Source of the DNA: Coralloluteibacterium stylophorae
GTDB taxonomy: Bacteria; Pseudomonadota; Gammaproteobacteria; Xanthomonadales; Xanthomonadaceae
DNA length: 64,000 nt
Assembly: GCF_018122625.2 (NCBI RefSeq)
Contig: NZ_JAGQFT020000007.1
Coordinates: 1 to 64,000 of the forward strand
Direction: 5' to 3'
Shown here: in pieces, positions 48,095 to 56,583 of the stretch
Layout: every line of letters starts with the position of its first letter
Numbering within the stretch: position 1 is the stretch's first letter
Program-made: the position numbers and the translations under genes
Notes under the pieces: generated by a model
Databases searched by the model: none
Told to the model about the DNA's origin: nothing
What the model saw: the letters and a program-made list of their open reading frames with translations, nothing else

Positions 48095-48610
48095 CTACAG
48101 CGGCAGGACGCGCGCGGCGAGCTGCAGCACCAGCAGCGCGAACACGCCGGCCAGCGCGTCGTCGAACATCGCGCCGAAGCCGCCCTTGATGCGGCGGTCG
48201 GCCCACGACACCGGCCACGGCTTGAGCACGTCGAACAGGCGGAACACCAGCAGCCCGGCCAGCATCCACGCCCAGCCCGCCGGCGCCGCCGCGAGCGTGA
48301 TCCACATGCCGACGAACTCGTCGAGCACGACCACGCCCGGATCCTGCACGCCGGTGCGGCGGATCACCCAGCGCGCCGCCCAGCAGCCGAAGGCGAAGAA
48401 GGCGGCGAGCACCGCCACGTAGGCCGGCAGCGGCAGTTCGCGCAGGAACAGCCAGGGCGCGAGCGCGGCGATGCTGCCGACGGTGCCCGGCGCGCGCGGC
48501 GCCAGGCCGACGCCGAGGCCGGTGGCGAGCCAGCCGGCAGGGTGCTTCAGCAGGATCGGCGCGCGCAGCAGGCTGCGGTCCTGGCCGGTCGAGGTGGCGG
48601 GCTGGCTCAT
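48095..48610 (-). CDS. pgpA: Phosphatidylglycerophosphatase A
   Basis: 171 residues. Membrane protein that makes phosphatidylglycerol from its 3-phosphate. The conserved N-terminal GLGVGLAPRAPGTVGSIAAL and the catalytic-region DPGVVVLDEFVGMWITL are present, with three to four helices and a C-terminal GGFGAMFDDALAGVFALL. ATG 48610 overlaps the thiL stop by four bases. It ends the minus-strand rib/nusB/thiL operon. Confidence 0.95.
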   Translation of the reverse strand: MSQPATSTGQDRSLLRAPILLKHPAGWLATGLGVGLAPRAPGTVGSIAALAPWLFLRELPLPAYVAVLAAFFAFGCWAARWVIRRTGVQDPGVVVLDEFVGMWITLAAAPAGWAWMLAGLLVFRLFDVLKPWPVSWADRRIKGGFGAMFDDALAGVFALLVLQLAARVLPL

Positions 48611-49587
48611 GGGCGGAAGTGGTCGAAGCCGGCGTGCGGCGAAGCGGCGTAGTGTCCATGCGGATCGCGCACGGCGACACCCCCACCCGCCACCACGCGG
48701 CCGATCCGCGTCGCCGCCACGCCCGTCGGCGCCAGCGCGGCATGCACGGCCGCGTCGGCATCGGCGGGGGCGGTGAAGCACAGTTCGTAGTCGTCGCCGC
48801 CGGTGAACTGGTGGCGCAGGCGCACGGCGGGCGCCAGGGCGGCCAGCGCCGCCGGGACCGGCAGCGCCCCGGCGTCGATCTCGGCGCCGACGCCGCTGGC
48901 GGCGGCGATGTGGCCCAGATCCGCCAGCAGCCCGTCGGAGACGTCGAGGCAGGCGCTGGCGAGGCCGCGCAGCGCGCGCCCGGCGGCGATCCGCGGCAGC
49001 GGGCGCTGCAGGCGCACGAGGAGATGCGCGCGCCCGTCCGCATCCGTCGCTTCGGCCGGCCGGCCCTCGCGCTCCGCGCGCAGCAGGGCCAGGCCCGCCG
49101 CCGCCTCGCCGGGAGCACCGGTGATCCATACCGCATCGCCTCTGCGCGCACCGTCGCGGCGCAGCGCGGTGCCGGCTTCGACCAGGCCGTGCGCGGTGAC
49201 GTTGATCGACAGCGGCCCGCGCGTGGTGTCGCCGCCGACGAGGGCGACCTCGTGCTCGCGCGCGAGCGTGGCGAAGCCGTCGACGAAGGCGTCGAGCCAG
49301 GCGGGGTCCGCCGCGGGCAGCGACAGCGCCAGCGTGCACCAGGCCGGTCGCGCGCCCATGGCGGCGAGGTCCGAGAGGTTCACCGCCAGCGCCTTCCAGC
49401 CCAGGTCGAACGGCGGCACGTCATCGAAGAAGTGCACGCCGGCGTTGAGCGTGTCGCTGGTGACTGCGAGCTCGTGTCCGGAAGGCACGCGCAGCAGCGC
49501 GGCGTCGTCGCCGATGCCCAGTACCACGTCCGCGCGCGTGCCGGCGCGAGCGCGGATGCGGGCGATGAGGTCGAATTCGGAGAGCAT
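48607..49587 (-). CDS. thiL: Thiamine-monophosphate kinase
   Basis: 326 residues of the PurM-like ATP-binding family. It phosphorylates thiamine phosphate to thiamine diphosphate. Motifs are MLSEFDLIARI at the start, GIGDDAALL near residue 24, DTLNAGVHF, NLSDLAAMGARPAW, LVGGDTTRGPLSI and LDVSDGLLADLGH. ATG 49587 is chosen: a start at 49638 would read through a REP element and add 17 repeat-encoded residues. The REP doublet before it separates the gene from nusB. Confidence 0.95.
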   Translation of the reverse strand: MLSEFDLIARIRARAGTRADVVLGIGDDAALLRVPSGHELAVTSDTLNAGVHFFDDVPPFDLGWKALAVNLSDLAAMGARPAWCTLALSLPAADPAWLDAFVDGFATLAREHEVALVGGDTTRGPLSINVTAHGLVEAGTALRRDGARRGDAVWITGAPGEAAAGLALLRAEREGRPAEATDADGRAHLLVRLQRPLPRIAAGRALRGLASACLDVSDGLLADLGHIAAASGVGAEIDAGALPVPAALAALAPAVRLRHQFTGGDDYELCFTAPADADAAVHAALAPTGVAATRIGRVVAGGGVAVRDPHGHYAASPHAGFDHFRP

Positions 49588-49597
49588 CGAGGGCGCC

Positions 49598-49690
49598 GTA
49601 GGAGCGGCTTCAGCCGCGACCGTGGTGGAGCGCTCCATGCTGGCACGCCGCGCTGGACGCGGCAGCCCGCGGCCGAAGCCGCTCCTGCAC
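49598..49690. repeat. REP family-A doublet between nusB and thiL
   Basis: GTAGGAGCGGCTTCAGCCGC (49598-49617) faces an inverted copy reading GCGGCCGAAGCCGCTCCTGC at ~49670-49689. The core is about 50 bp. The transcript of the rib operon would fold here. Confidence 0.85.
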
Positions 49691-49695
49691 CGGGA

Positions 49696-50151
49696 TCAGC
49701 GGCGCCGCGCGGAGGCCTCGGCCGCGCGCCATTCCAGCGCCGCGCGGTCGAGCACGCCGTTGACGTAGGTATGGCCGTGCTCGGCACCGAAGCGCTTGAC
49801 GCTCTCGATCGCCTCGTTGATCACCACCCGGTAGGGCACGTCGATGCGGTGCTGCATCTCGTAGGCGGCGATGCGCAGCGCGGCGCGCTCGATCGGGTCC
49901 ACCTGGTCGAGTGGGCGGTCGAGGAAGCGGACGAGCCCTGCGTCGAGGTCGCCGCAGTGGGTGACCACGCCGCGCACCAGGTCCTCGAAGTACTCGAGAT
50001 CGGCGATCTGCATGTCCTGCTCGTGGCGGAACTGCTCGAGGACCTGCACCACCGGCGTGTCCGAGATCTGCCAGGCGTAGACCGCCTGCAGCGCACGGCG
50101 ACGGGCGCGCGAGCGCGCGGCGGGATCCAGGCCTTCGGGACGTCGGTTCAT
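49696..50151 (-). CDS. nusB: Transcription antitermination factor NusB
   Basis: 151 residues, all-helical. NusB binds boxA RNA with S10 (NusE) in rRNA antitermination. Visible features are [15 protein letters not shown] near residue 13, [26 protein letters not shown] and the conserved [18 protein letters not shown] 50151 overlaps ribH by four bases; the ribH-nusB-thiL-pgpA order is common in gammaproteobacteria. Confidence 0.96.
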   Translation of the reverse strand: MNRRPEGLDPAARSRARRRALQAVYAWQISDTPVVQVLEQFRHEQDMQIADLEYFEDLVRGVVTHCGDLDAGLVRFLDRPLDQVDPIERAALRIAAYEMQHRIDVPYRVVINEAIESVKRFGAEHGHTYVNGVLDRAALEWRAAEASARRR

Positions 50152-50642
50152 GCAGGGATGCTCGTGGAAGAGGAGAACAGCGCGGCGAGTTCGAGCGCGG
50201 CCAGCGCCGCCTCCTCGCCCTTGTTGCCGTGACTGCCGCCGGCGCGGGCCTCGGCGTCGGCGCGGCGCTCGACCGCCAGCACGCCGTTGGCGACCGGCAG
50301 GCGATGCTCGATCGCCACCCGCATCAGCCCGCGCGCGCACTCGTCGGCGACGTGCTCGTAGTGGCGGGTGTCGCCGCGGATCACGCAGCCCAGGGCCACC
50401 AGCCCGGCCCAGCCGCCGTCCTGGGCCAGGCGCGCCGCCGCGATCGGCAGCTCCCAGGCGCCCGGCACGCGGATCACCGCGACCGCCGCATCCTCGACCC
50501 CGCGGCCGCGCAGCGCACGCAGCGCGCCCTCGACCAGCGGCTCCACGATCTCCGGGTTCCAGCGCGTGGCGAGGATCGCGAAGCGGGCGCCGGCGGGGGC
50601 GCGCAGCTCGGCGGCGGCGGTGAAGGCGGAAGCGTGGGACAT
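50148..50642 (-). CDS. ribH: 6,7-dimethyl-8-ribityllumazine synthase
   Basis: 164 residues. It condenses ribityl-amino-uracil with dihydroxybutanone phosphate. Substrate-binding [52 protein letters not shown] (catalytic His in RHYEH) and [14 protein letters not shown] are all present. ATG 50642 starts it; 177 bp of heptad-bearing sequence separate it from ribBX. Confidence 0.97.
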   Translation of the reverse strand: MSHASAFTAAAELRAPAGARFAILATRWNPEIVEPLVEGALRALRGRGVEDAAVAVIRVPGAWELPIAAARLAQDGGWAGLVALGCVIRGDTRHYEHVADECARGLMRVAIEHRLPVANGVLAVERRADAEARAGGSHGNKGEEAALAALELAALFSSSTSIPA

Positions 50643-50707
50643 GGGGGGCGGGAGTTTACGGGATCGGGTCCGATGAGTGAGAGACGAGGAGTGCGGAGCG
50701 AAGGAAC

Positions 50708-50810
50708 GGGCCCGGGCTCCGGGCTCTGAGTTCTGGGCTCTGGACTCCGGGCTTGGGGCTAGGGCCGGGACTCGGCGCTCGCACCTGTTCCCTGTTCCCT
50801 CTTCCCCAGA
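50708..50810. repeat. Heptad repeat arrays between ribH and ribBX
   Basis: Seven-base periodic units GGGCTCC, GGGCTCT, GAGTTCT, GGGCTCT, GGACTCC run from ~50714 to 50749. Units of the opposite purine/pyrimidine sense, GTTCCCT twice and then CTTCCCC, lie at ~50787-50807. Layout is that of the heptad elements elsewhere, with more divergent units. Confidence 0.6.
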
Positions 50811-50819
50811 CCCTGAGCC

Positions 50820-51926
50820 CTAACTCGTCCCGCACTCCACGTACTCCACCACCTCCAGCCCGAAGCCGGCCAGGCCGATCTGGCGGCGTGGGGTGCCGAG
50901 CACGCGCAGGCGGCCGAGGCCGAGGTCGGCGAGGATCTGCGCCCCGGCGCCGTTGCGGCGCCACTGGCCGGCATCGCGGCGATCGGCTGTGGTCGGCTCG
51001 GCGCGCAGGCGCGACAGCAGCGCCTCGGCATCGCGCTGCGCGGACAGCACCACCATCACGCCCCGCCCTTCGGCGTCGATCGCGCGCAGGGCATCGGTGG
51101 CGGCCACGCCGAAGTCGTCGCGCCGCCAGTGCAGCAGGTCGGCCAGCGGGTTCTCGACCTGGACGCGCACCAGCGTCGGCGTCGCGGCATCGACCTCGCC
51201 GCGCACCAGGGCGAAGTGCAGCTCGTGGGCGATGCGGTCGCGGTAGGTCAGCAGCCGGAATCCGCCAAACTCGGTGTCGATGGCGCGCTCGTCGATGCGC
51301 TCGACGGTGTGCTCGGTGCTGAGCCGGTACGCGATCAGGTCCTCGATCGAGCCCATCTTCAGCCCGTGCTCGCGGGCGAAGGCCTCCAGCTGCGGGCGCC
51401 GCGCCATGGTGCCGTCGGGATTGAGCACCTCGACCAGCACGCCGGCCGGCTCCATCCCCGCGAGCATCGCCAGGTCGACGCTGGCCTCCGTGTGCCCGGC
51501 GCGGCTGAGCACGCCGCCGGGGTGCGCCAGCAGCGGGAAGATGTGGCCGGGCTGGACCAGGTCGGACGGTTTCGCGTCCGCGCGCACGGCCGTGCGCACG
51601 GTATGGGCGCGGTCGTAGGCGGAAATGCCGGTGGTGACGCCTTCGGCCGCTTCGATCGAGACGGTGAAGGCGGTCTGGTACTGCGCGGTGTTGTCGCGGA
51701 CCATCGGCGCCAGCCCGAGCTGGCCGCAGCGCTCGCGGGTCAGCGCCAGGCACACCAGCCCGCGCGCGTGGGTGACCATGAAGTTGATGTCCTGCGGACG
51801 CACCAGCTCCGCGGCCATGATCAGGTCGCCCTCGTTCTCGCGGTCCTCGTCGTCGACGATGACCACCATGCGCCCGGCGCGGATCTCCTCCAGCAGCTCG
51901 GGCACGGGCGCGAAGGACGTGCTCAT
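50820..51926 (-). CDS. ribB: 3,4-dihydroxy-2-butanone-4-phosphate synthase with degenerate GTP cyclohydrolase II domain (RibBX)
   Basis: 368 residues. The N-terminal RibB domain (~1-205) is intact: DDEDRENEGDLIMAAEL, RDNTAQYQTAFTVSIEA, HIFPLLAHPGG and RAGHTEASVDLA. The C-terminal ~160 residues align with GTP cyclohydrolase II but lack the zinc cysteines: where RibA has C-x10-C-x-C this protein reads VENPLADLLHWRRDDFG. So only DHBP synthesis is expected, and a separate ribA must exist elsewhere. ATG 51926 overlaps ribE by four bases. Confidence 0.93.
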   Translation of the reverse strand: MSTSFAPVPELLEEIRAGRMVVIVDDEDRENEGDLIMAAELVRPQDINFMVTHARGLVCLALTRERCGQLGLAPMVRDNTAQYQTAFTVSIEAAEGVTTGISAYDRAHTVRTAVRADAKPSDLVQPGHIFPLLAHPGGVLSRAGHTEASVDLAMLAGMEPAGVLVEVLNPDGTMARRPQLEAFAREHGLKMGSIEDLIAYRLSTEHTVERIDERAIDTEFGGFRLLTYRDRIAHELHFALVRGEVDAATPTLVRVQVENPLADLLHWRRDDFGVAATDALRAIDAEGRGVMVVLSAQRDAEALLSRLRAEPTTADRRDAGQWRRNGAGAQILADLGLGRLRVLGTPRRQIGLAGFGLEVVEYVECGTS

Positions 51927-52528
51927 GCCCCGCCCTCCCGCGTCGCCAGCAGGCGCTCGGCGTAGCGCGCCATGAGGTCGACCTCGAGGTTCACCCGCGC
52001 GCCGACGGCGGTCTCGCCGAAGGCGGTGTGGGCGAGCGTGTGCGGCACCAGGTTGACCTCGAAGCCGGCGTCGTCGACTGCGTTCACGGTAAGGCTGACG
52101 CCGTCCACGCAGATCGAGCCCTTCTCCGCGACGTAGCGCAGGAGCGCGCGCGGCGCGGCGAAGCGCCAGCGCTGCGAGCGCGCGTCGACGTTCACCGCCG
52201 CCACCGTGCCGGTGCCGTCGACATGGCCGGCGACCACGTGCCCGCCGAAGCGGGTGGTCGGCAGCATCGCGCGCTCGAGGTTGACCGCCGTGCCCTCGGC
52301 CAGCGCATCCAGGGTGGTGCGGGTCAGGGTCTCCACCGACACGTCGGCGACGAAGGACTCGGCGTCGTGCCCGACCACGGTCAGGCAGACGCCGTTGACC
52401 GCGATGCTCTCGCCCAGCGCCACGTCGGCGAACGGCAGCGTGCCGACCGCCACGACCAGGCGCAGGTCGCCGCCGCGCGGCTCGCGCCGGCGGATGCGGC
52501 CGACGCCCTCGATGATGCCGGTGAACAT
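51923..52528 (-). CDS. ribE: Riboflavin synthase, alpha subunit
   Basis: 201 residues: two lumazine-binding barrels, the first starting MFTGIIEGVG with ESIAVNGVCLTV, the second with RFGGHVVAGHVDGTG and GSICVDGVSLTVN. It dismutates dimethyl-ribityllumazine to riboflavin. GGGGAGG precedes ATG 52528 and lies in a hairpin (52538-52552) that the FMN riboswitch may expose or hide. The first gene of the ribE-ribB-ribH-nusB-thiL-pgpA operon. Confidence 0.97.
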   Translation of the reverse strand: MFTGIIEGVGRIRRREPRGGDLRLVVAVGTLPFADVALGESIAVNGVCLTVVGHDAESFVADVSVETLTRTTLDALAEGTAVNLERAMLPTTRFGGHVVAGHVDGTGTVAAVNVDARSQRWRFAAPRALLRYVAEKGSICVDGVSLTVNAVDDAGFEVNLVPHTLAHTAFGETAVGARVNLEVDLMARYAERLLATREGGA

Positions 52529-52537
52529 CAGGATGCC

Positions 52538-52552
52538 CTCCCCGTCGGGAAG
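52538..52552 (-). promoter_or_regulatory. Hairpin covering the ribE ribosome-binding site
   Basis: On the minus strand CTTCCC, loop GAC, GGGGAG pairs six bases and includes the Shine-Dalgarno GGGGAGG of ribE. It suggests control of translation initiation downstream of the FMN aptamer. Pairing is short, so the interpretation is tentative. Confidence 0.45.
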
Positions 52553-52652
52553 CGGCGCAGGTGCGGAAGCGGACGCGACATGCCAAAGGTCTCCATGCGA
52601 CGCGCACAGGGCATGCCCGCACGCGCGGACCCACGGGTCGGCGGCATGCGCG

Positions 52653-52797
52653 GCGTCTTCTTCATTCCGGACTGTGACCGTCGGCTCCGGAGTTCGACCG
52701 GATCTGCTGACCCCGCGCCGTGGCGGCGCGGGCGCTCGCGGGCTCGTCGCAGTGCGACCTACCGCCGGTGGGGACTTCCACCCCGCCCTGAAGACGC
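52653..52797 (-). promoter_or_regulatory. FMN riboswitch (RFN element)
   Basis: On the minus strand the aptamer begins GCGTCTTCAGGGCGGGGTGG, continues with CCCCACCGGCGGTAGGT, GAGCCCGCGAGCGCC, GTCAGCAGATCCGGT and ACTCCGGAGCCGACGGTCAC, and closes with GAAGACGC pairing to the start (P1). All conserved RFN boxes are present. It lies between ribD and ribE, about 125 nt before the ribE start. It should sense FMN and lower expression of the downstream rib operon. Confidence 0.93.
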
Positions 52798-52889
52798 GAT
52801 TCCCGAGGCCACCACGGCCACGGGGGCGCGCAGGCTAGCACGCGGGCCTCCTCCGCCGCCGCGCCGGGCGGCGAAACGCTCCGGTGCGT

Positions 52890-54008
52890 TCAGGCGCCCC
52901 GCGGGCGCAGCAGCAGGCGCAGGTCGGTGCCGACCTGGCGCGTCTCGACCGTCTCCAGGCCGATGCGTCCGGCCATGGTCTCGGGCGTGATGCCGCCGAA
53001 CAGCGGCCGCCCGCGCTCGCCCAGCAGCAGCGGCGCGACGTAGAGCAGCACCTCGTCGACCAGGCCCGCACGCAGCAGCGCACCGGCCAGGGTCGGCCCG
53101 GACTCGACCTGGACCTCGTTGATGCCGCGCCGGGCCAGCAGCGCCAGCGCCGCCTCCAGCCCGACCCTGCCGTCGTCGCAGGGCACGGCGATGTGCTCGA
53201 CCCTGGCGCCGCCGTGGCGGTCGGGCACGTCCTCGCCCTGCAGCAGCCAGGTCGGCGCGGCGGCGTCGTTGAGCACCGCGGCGCCCGCCGGCGTGCGTCC
53301 GCGCGAGTCCAGCACCACGCGCACCGGCGCGGCCAGGCCGCCCTCGTCGATCTCCTCCTGCGGCAGGCGTGCGGTCAGGCGCGGGTCGTCGGCGATCACC
53401 GTCCCGACGCCGGTGACCAGCGCACCGGCGCGCGCACGCCAGCGCTGCACGTCGGTGCGCGCTGCGGGCCCGGTGATCCACTTGGATTCGCCCGACGCCA
53501 GCGCGGTGCGCCCGTCCAGGCTCATCGCGAGCTTGACCCGCAGCCACGGCCGGCCGCGCTCGACGCGCGCGAAGAAGCCGCGGTTGAGTGCCCGCGCCTC
53601 GGCCTGCAGCAGGCCGGCGTCGACCTCCAGCCCGGCCGCGCGCATGCGCTCGATGCCGTGGCCGGCTTCCTGGAAGGGATCGCCGGTGGCCATCACCACC
53701 CGCCGCACGCCGGCGGCGACCAGCGCCTCCGAGCACGGCGGGGTGCGTCCGTGCAGGCTGCAGGGTTCGAGGGTGACGTAGGCGGTGGCGCCGCGCGCCG
53801 CCTCGCCCGCCTCGCGCAGCGCATGCACCTCGGCATGCGGCTCGCCGGCCCGGCGGTGCCAGCCGCGGCCGACCACCTCGCCGTCGCGCGCGATCACGCA
53901 GCCGACCATGGGGTTGGGACGCGTGCTGTAGGCGCCGCGCGCGGCCAGGCGCAGGGCCTCGGCCATCAGCGCGTGTTCGGTGGCGTCGAAGGGGGATGCG
54001 GTGGGCAT
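52890..54008 (-). CDS. ribD: Bifunctional riboflavin deaminase/reductase RibD
   Basis: 372 residues. The N-terminal deaminase (~1-145) has the zinc site HAEVHAL and PCSLHGRTPPC, preceded by RPNPMVGCVIARDG. The C-terminal NADPH reductase (~150-370) has VKLAMSLDGRTALASGESKW, GVGTVIADDPRLTARL and VQVESGPTLAGALL. It carries out the second and third steps from the GTP-derived pyrimidine. ATG 54008 is the first suitable start. An FMN riboswitch lies downstream of this gene rather than upstream of it. Confidence 0.96.
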   Translation of the reverse strand: MPTASPFDATEHALMAEALRLAARGAYSTRPNPMVGCVIARDGEVVGRGWHRRAGEPHAEVHALREAGEAARGATAYVTLEPCSLHGRTPPCSEALVAAGVRRVVMATGDPFQEAGHGIERMRAAGLEVDAGLLQAEARALNRGFFARVERGRPWLRVKLAMSLDGRTALASGESKWITGPAARTDVQRWRARAGALVTGVGTVIADDPRLTARLPQEEIDEGGLAAPVRVVLDSRGRTPAGAAVLNDAAAPTWLLQGEDVPDRHGGARVEHIAVPCDDGRVGLEAALALLARRGINEVQVESGPTLAGALLRAGLVDEVLLYVAPLLLGERGRPLFGGITPETMAGRIGLETVETRQVGTDLRLLLRPRGA

Positions 54009-54052
54009 CGGGGGATTGTGGCAGGGGGTGGGGCGGGAGGGCGAAGGCGAAG

Positions 54053-54191
54053 GTGGGAATCGGGAATGGAGGGCGCGGTTCCCGGCCTCGGGCGGAGACC
54101 CTGTGGGCGGGGCTTCAGCCCCGACCGCGGCCGCACGGCCGCGGGACGCCGGGATGGCGGGCGGGTCGGAGCTGAAGCCCCTCCCACAGGG
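54053..54191. repeat. Heptad remnant and REP family-A doublet upstream of ribD
   Basis: GTGGGAATCGGGAATGG at 54053-54069 is a two-unit heptad array. From 54098, CCTGTGGGCGGGGCTTCAGC faces an inverted copy GAGCTGAAGCCCCTCCCACA ending near 54190. They fill the space between nrdR and ribD. Confidence 0.82.
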
Positions 54192-54212
54192 CATTCGCGC
54201 CGAAAGCCGTGC

Positions 54213-54752
54213 TCAGGACGAGCGACGACGCGGCGTCGGCGGCGCCACCGGCGGGGCGACCTCGTCGAGCAGCGACAGCTGCGAGGCCGGGCCGGGGGGC
54301 AGGTCGCGCTCGAGCTTCTCGATCTCCTCGCGGAACGCCTGCACGTCCTCGAAGCGCCGGTAGACCGAAGCGAAGCGGACGTAGGCGACCTGGTCGAGTT
54401 TCTTCAGCTCGCGCATGACCAGCTCGCCGACCTGGCGCGAGGGCACCTCGCGGTCGGCGAGCTTGCGCAGATCGTTGACCACCTCGCGCACCGCGGTGTC
54501 GACCGCGTCCGCCGCCACCGGACGCTTCTGCAGGGCCCGTTCGAAGCTCACCCTGAGCTTGCGCTCGTCGAAGGCCTCGCGCCGCTCGCCGCTCTTGACG
54601 ATCGCCGGCAGCTTGAGCTCGGCCGTCTCGTAGGTGTTGAACCGCTCCCCGCACTGCGGGCACTCCCGCCGCCGCCGCACGCTCAGGCCCTCGTCGGTCA
54701 GCCGCGAGTCGATGACCCGGGTGTCCTCGTGCTGGCAGAAGGGGCAGTGCAT
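54213..54752 (-). CDS. nrdR: Ribonucleotide reductase repressor NrdR
   Basis: 179 residues. Zinc ribbon with MHCPFC and [13 protein letters not shown] (residues 3-36), then an ATP-cone starting [20 protein letters not shown]. It senses dATP/ATP and represses nrd genes. The C-terminal ~30 residues ([19 protein letters not shown]) are an unconserved tail. ATG 54752. It lies in the usual place near ribD, nusB and glyA. Confidence 0.96.
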   Translation of the reverse strand: MHCPFCQHEDTRVIDSRLTDEGLSVRRRRECPQCGERFNTYETAELKLPAIVKSGERREAFDERKLRVSFERALQKRPVAADAVDTAVREVVNDLRKLADREVPSRQVGELVMRELKKLDQVAYVRFASVYRRFEDVQAFREEIEKLERDLPPGPASQLSLLDEVAPPVAPPTPRRRSS

Positions 54753-54761
54753 GGGCGGAGC

Positions 54762-54791
54762 CGGGAGTCGGGACTGGGGAATCGGGAATGG
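54762..54791. repeat. Heptad arm, left of the four-helix-bundle gene
   Basis: CGGGAGT, CGGGACT, GGGGAAT, CGGGAAT: four 7-bp units directly upstream of position 54798. The right arm of opposite sense is at 55209-55236. Confidence 0.8.
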
Positions 54792-54797
54792 TGGGGA

Positions 54798-55163
54798 TTA
54801 TGCGGTCTTGGAGGCCAGGGCTCGTCGCAGACCGGTGAGGAGCATGCCGACCGTGCGCGCCTGCGCGAGGATGGCGTCGATCTCGTGCCGGGGCAGAAGA
54901 TCCAGGCGTCCTGCGAGGAGCGCCTGGGTCTGCACCTCCGACAGCGAGCCGCGAGCCATGGAGAGGAACCGCAGATAATCGGCAGTCGACGCTCTGCCGT
55001 TGCCCTCGGCGATGCAGGACGGCACCGACACCGCCGCCTTGCGGATCTGCATCGACAGCCCGAAGCGCTCGTCCGCCGGCAGCAGGGGCGCTACCGCGTA
55101 CACCATCTCGGCCAGCCGCATCGCCTCTTCCCACACCCGCAGCTCGCGAAAATCCTGTGCCAT
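54798..55163 (-). CDS. Four-helix-bundle protein (S23 / IVS family)
   Basis: 121 residues, all alpha. The family signature is DFRELRVWEEAMRLAEMVY at the N-terminus, then FGLSMQIRKAAVSVPSCIAEGNGR with the S..IAEG pattern, and DYLRFLSMARGSLSEVQTQ. Homologues are encoded in 23S rRNA intervening sequences and also as solo genes; related bundles (Avd) accompany diversity-generating retroelements. Function of solo forms is unknown. GGAGG five bases before ATG 55163. The gene is enclosed by two heptad arrays of opposite sense (54762-54791, 55209-55236), which suggests that it moves with them. Confidence 0.88.
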   Translation of the reverse strand: MAQDFRELRVWEEAMRLAEMVYAVAPLLPADERFGLSMQIRKAAVSVPSCIAEGNGRASTADYLRFLSMARGSLSEVQTQALLAGRLDLLPRHEIDAILAQARTVGMLLTGLRRALASKTA

Positions 55164-55208
55164 CCCACCCTCCGTGGCGTGGCCTCCCCCGCTCGTCAGA
55201 CCCTCACG

Positions 55209-55236
55209 GGTCCCGATTCCCGGTTTCCTGTTCCCA
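55209..55236. repeat. Heptad arm, right of the four-helix-bundle gene
   Basis: GGTCCCG, ATTCCCG, GTTTCCT, GTTCCCA: four 7-bp units, inverted relative to the array at 54762. Directly next to the glyA stop. Confidence 0.8.
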
Positions 55237-55241
55237 CCCTT

Positions 55242-56495
<1,254 letters not shown>

Positions 56496-56583
56496 CCGCG
56501 CCTCGCAAAGTCCGGGGAAAGACGCGGAAGTTTAGACCCGGCGCGGGGTTGCGGCCATGCCGCGGCCCGCGCCGGATCGCCGG

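Noticed and set aside
48092-48097. Abutting stop codons of the FAD oxidase gene and pgpA as a sign of error
   Set aside because: Both proteins end at their normal C-termini; tail-to-tail contact without spacing is unusual but plausible.
49588-49638. N-terminal extension of thiL
   Set aside because: The extra residues are encoded by a REP element; the normal MLSEFDLIARI start has an ATG.
54798-55163. Diversity-generating retroelement accessory protein (Avd)
   Set aside because: The protein fold class fits, but there is no reverse transcriptase, template repeat or variable repeat anywhere near.
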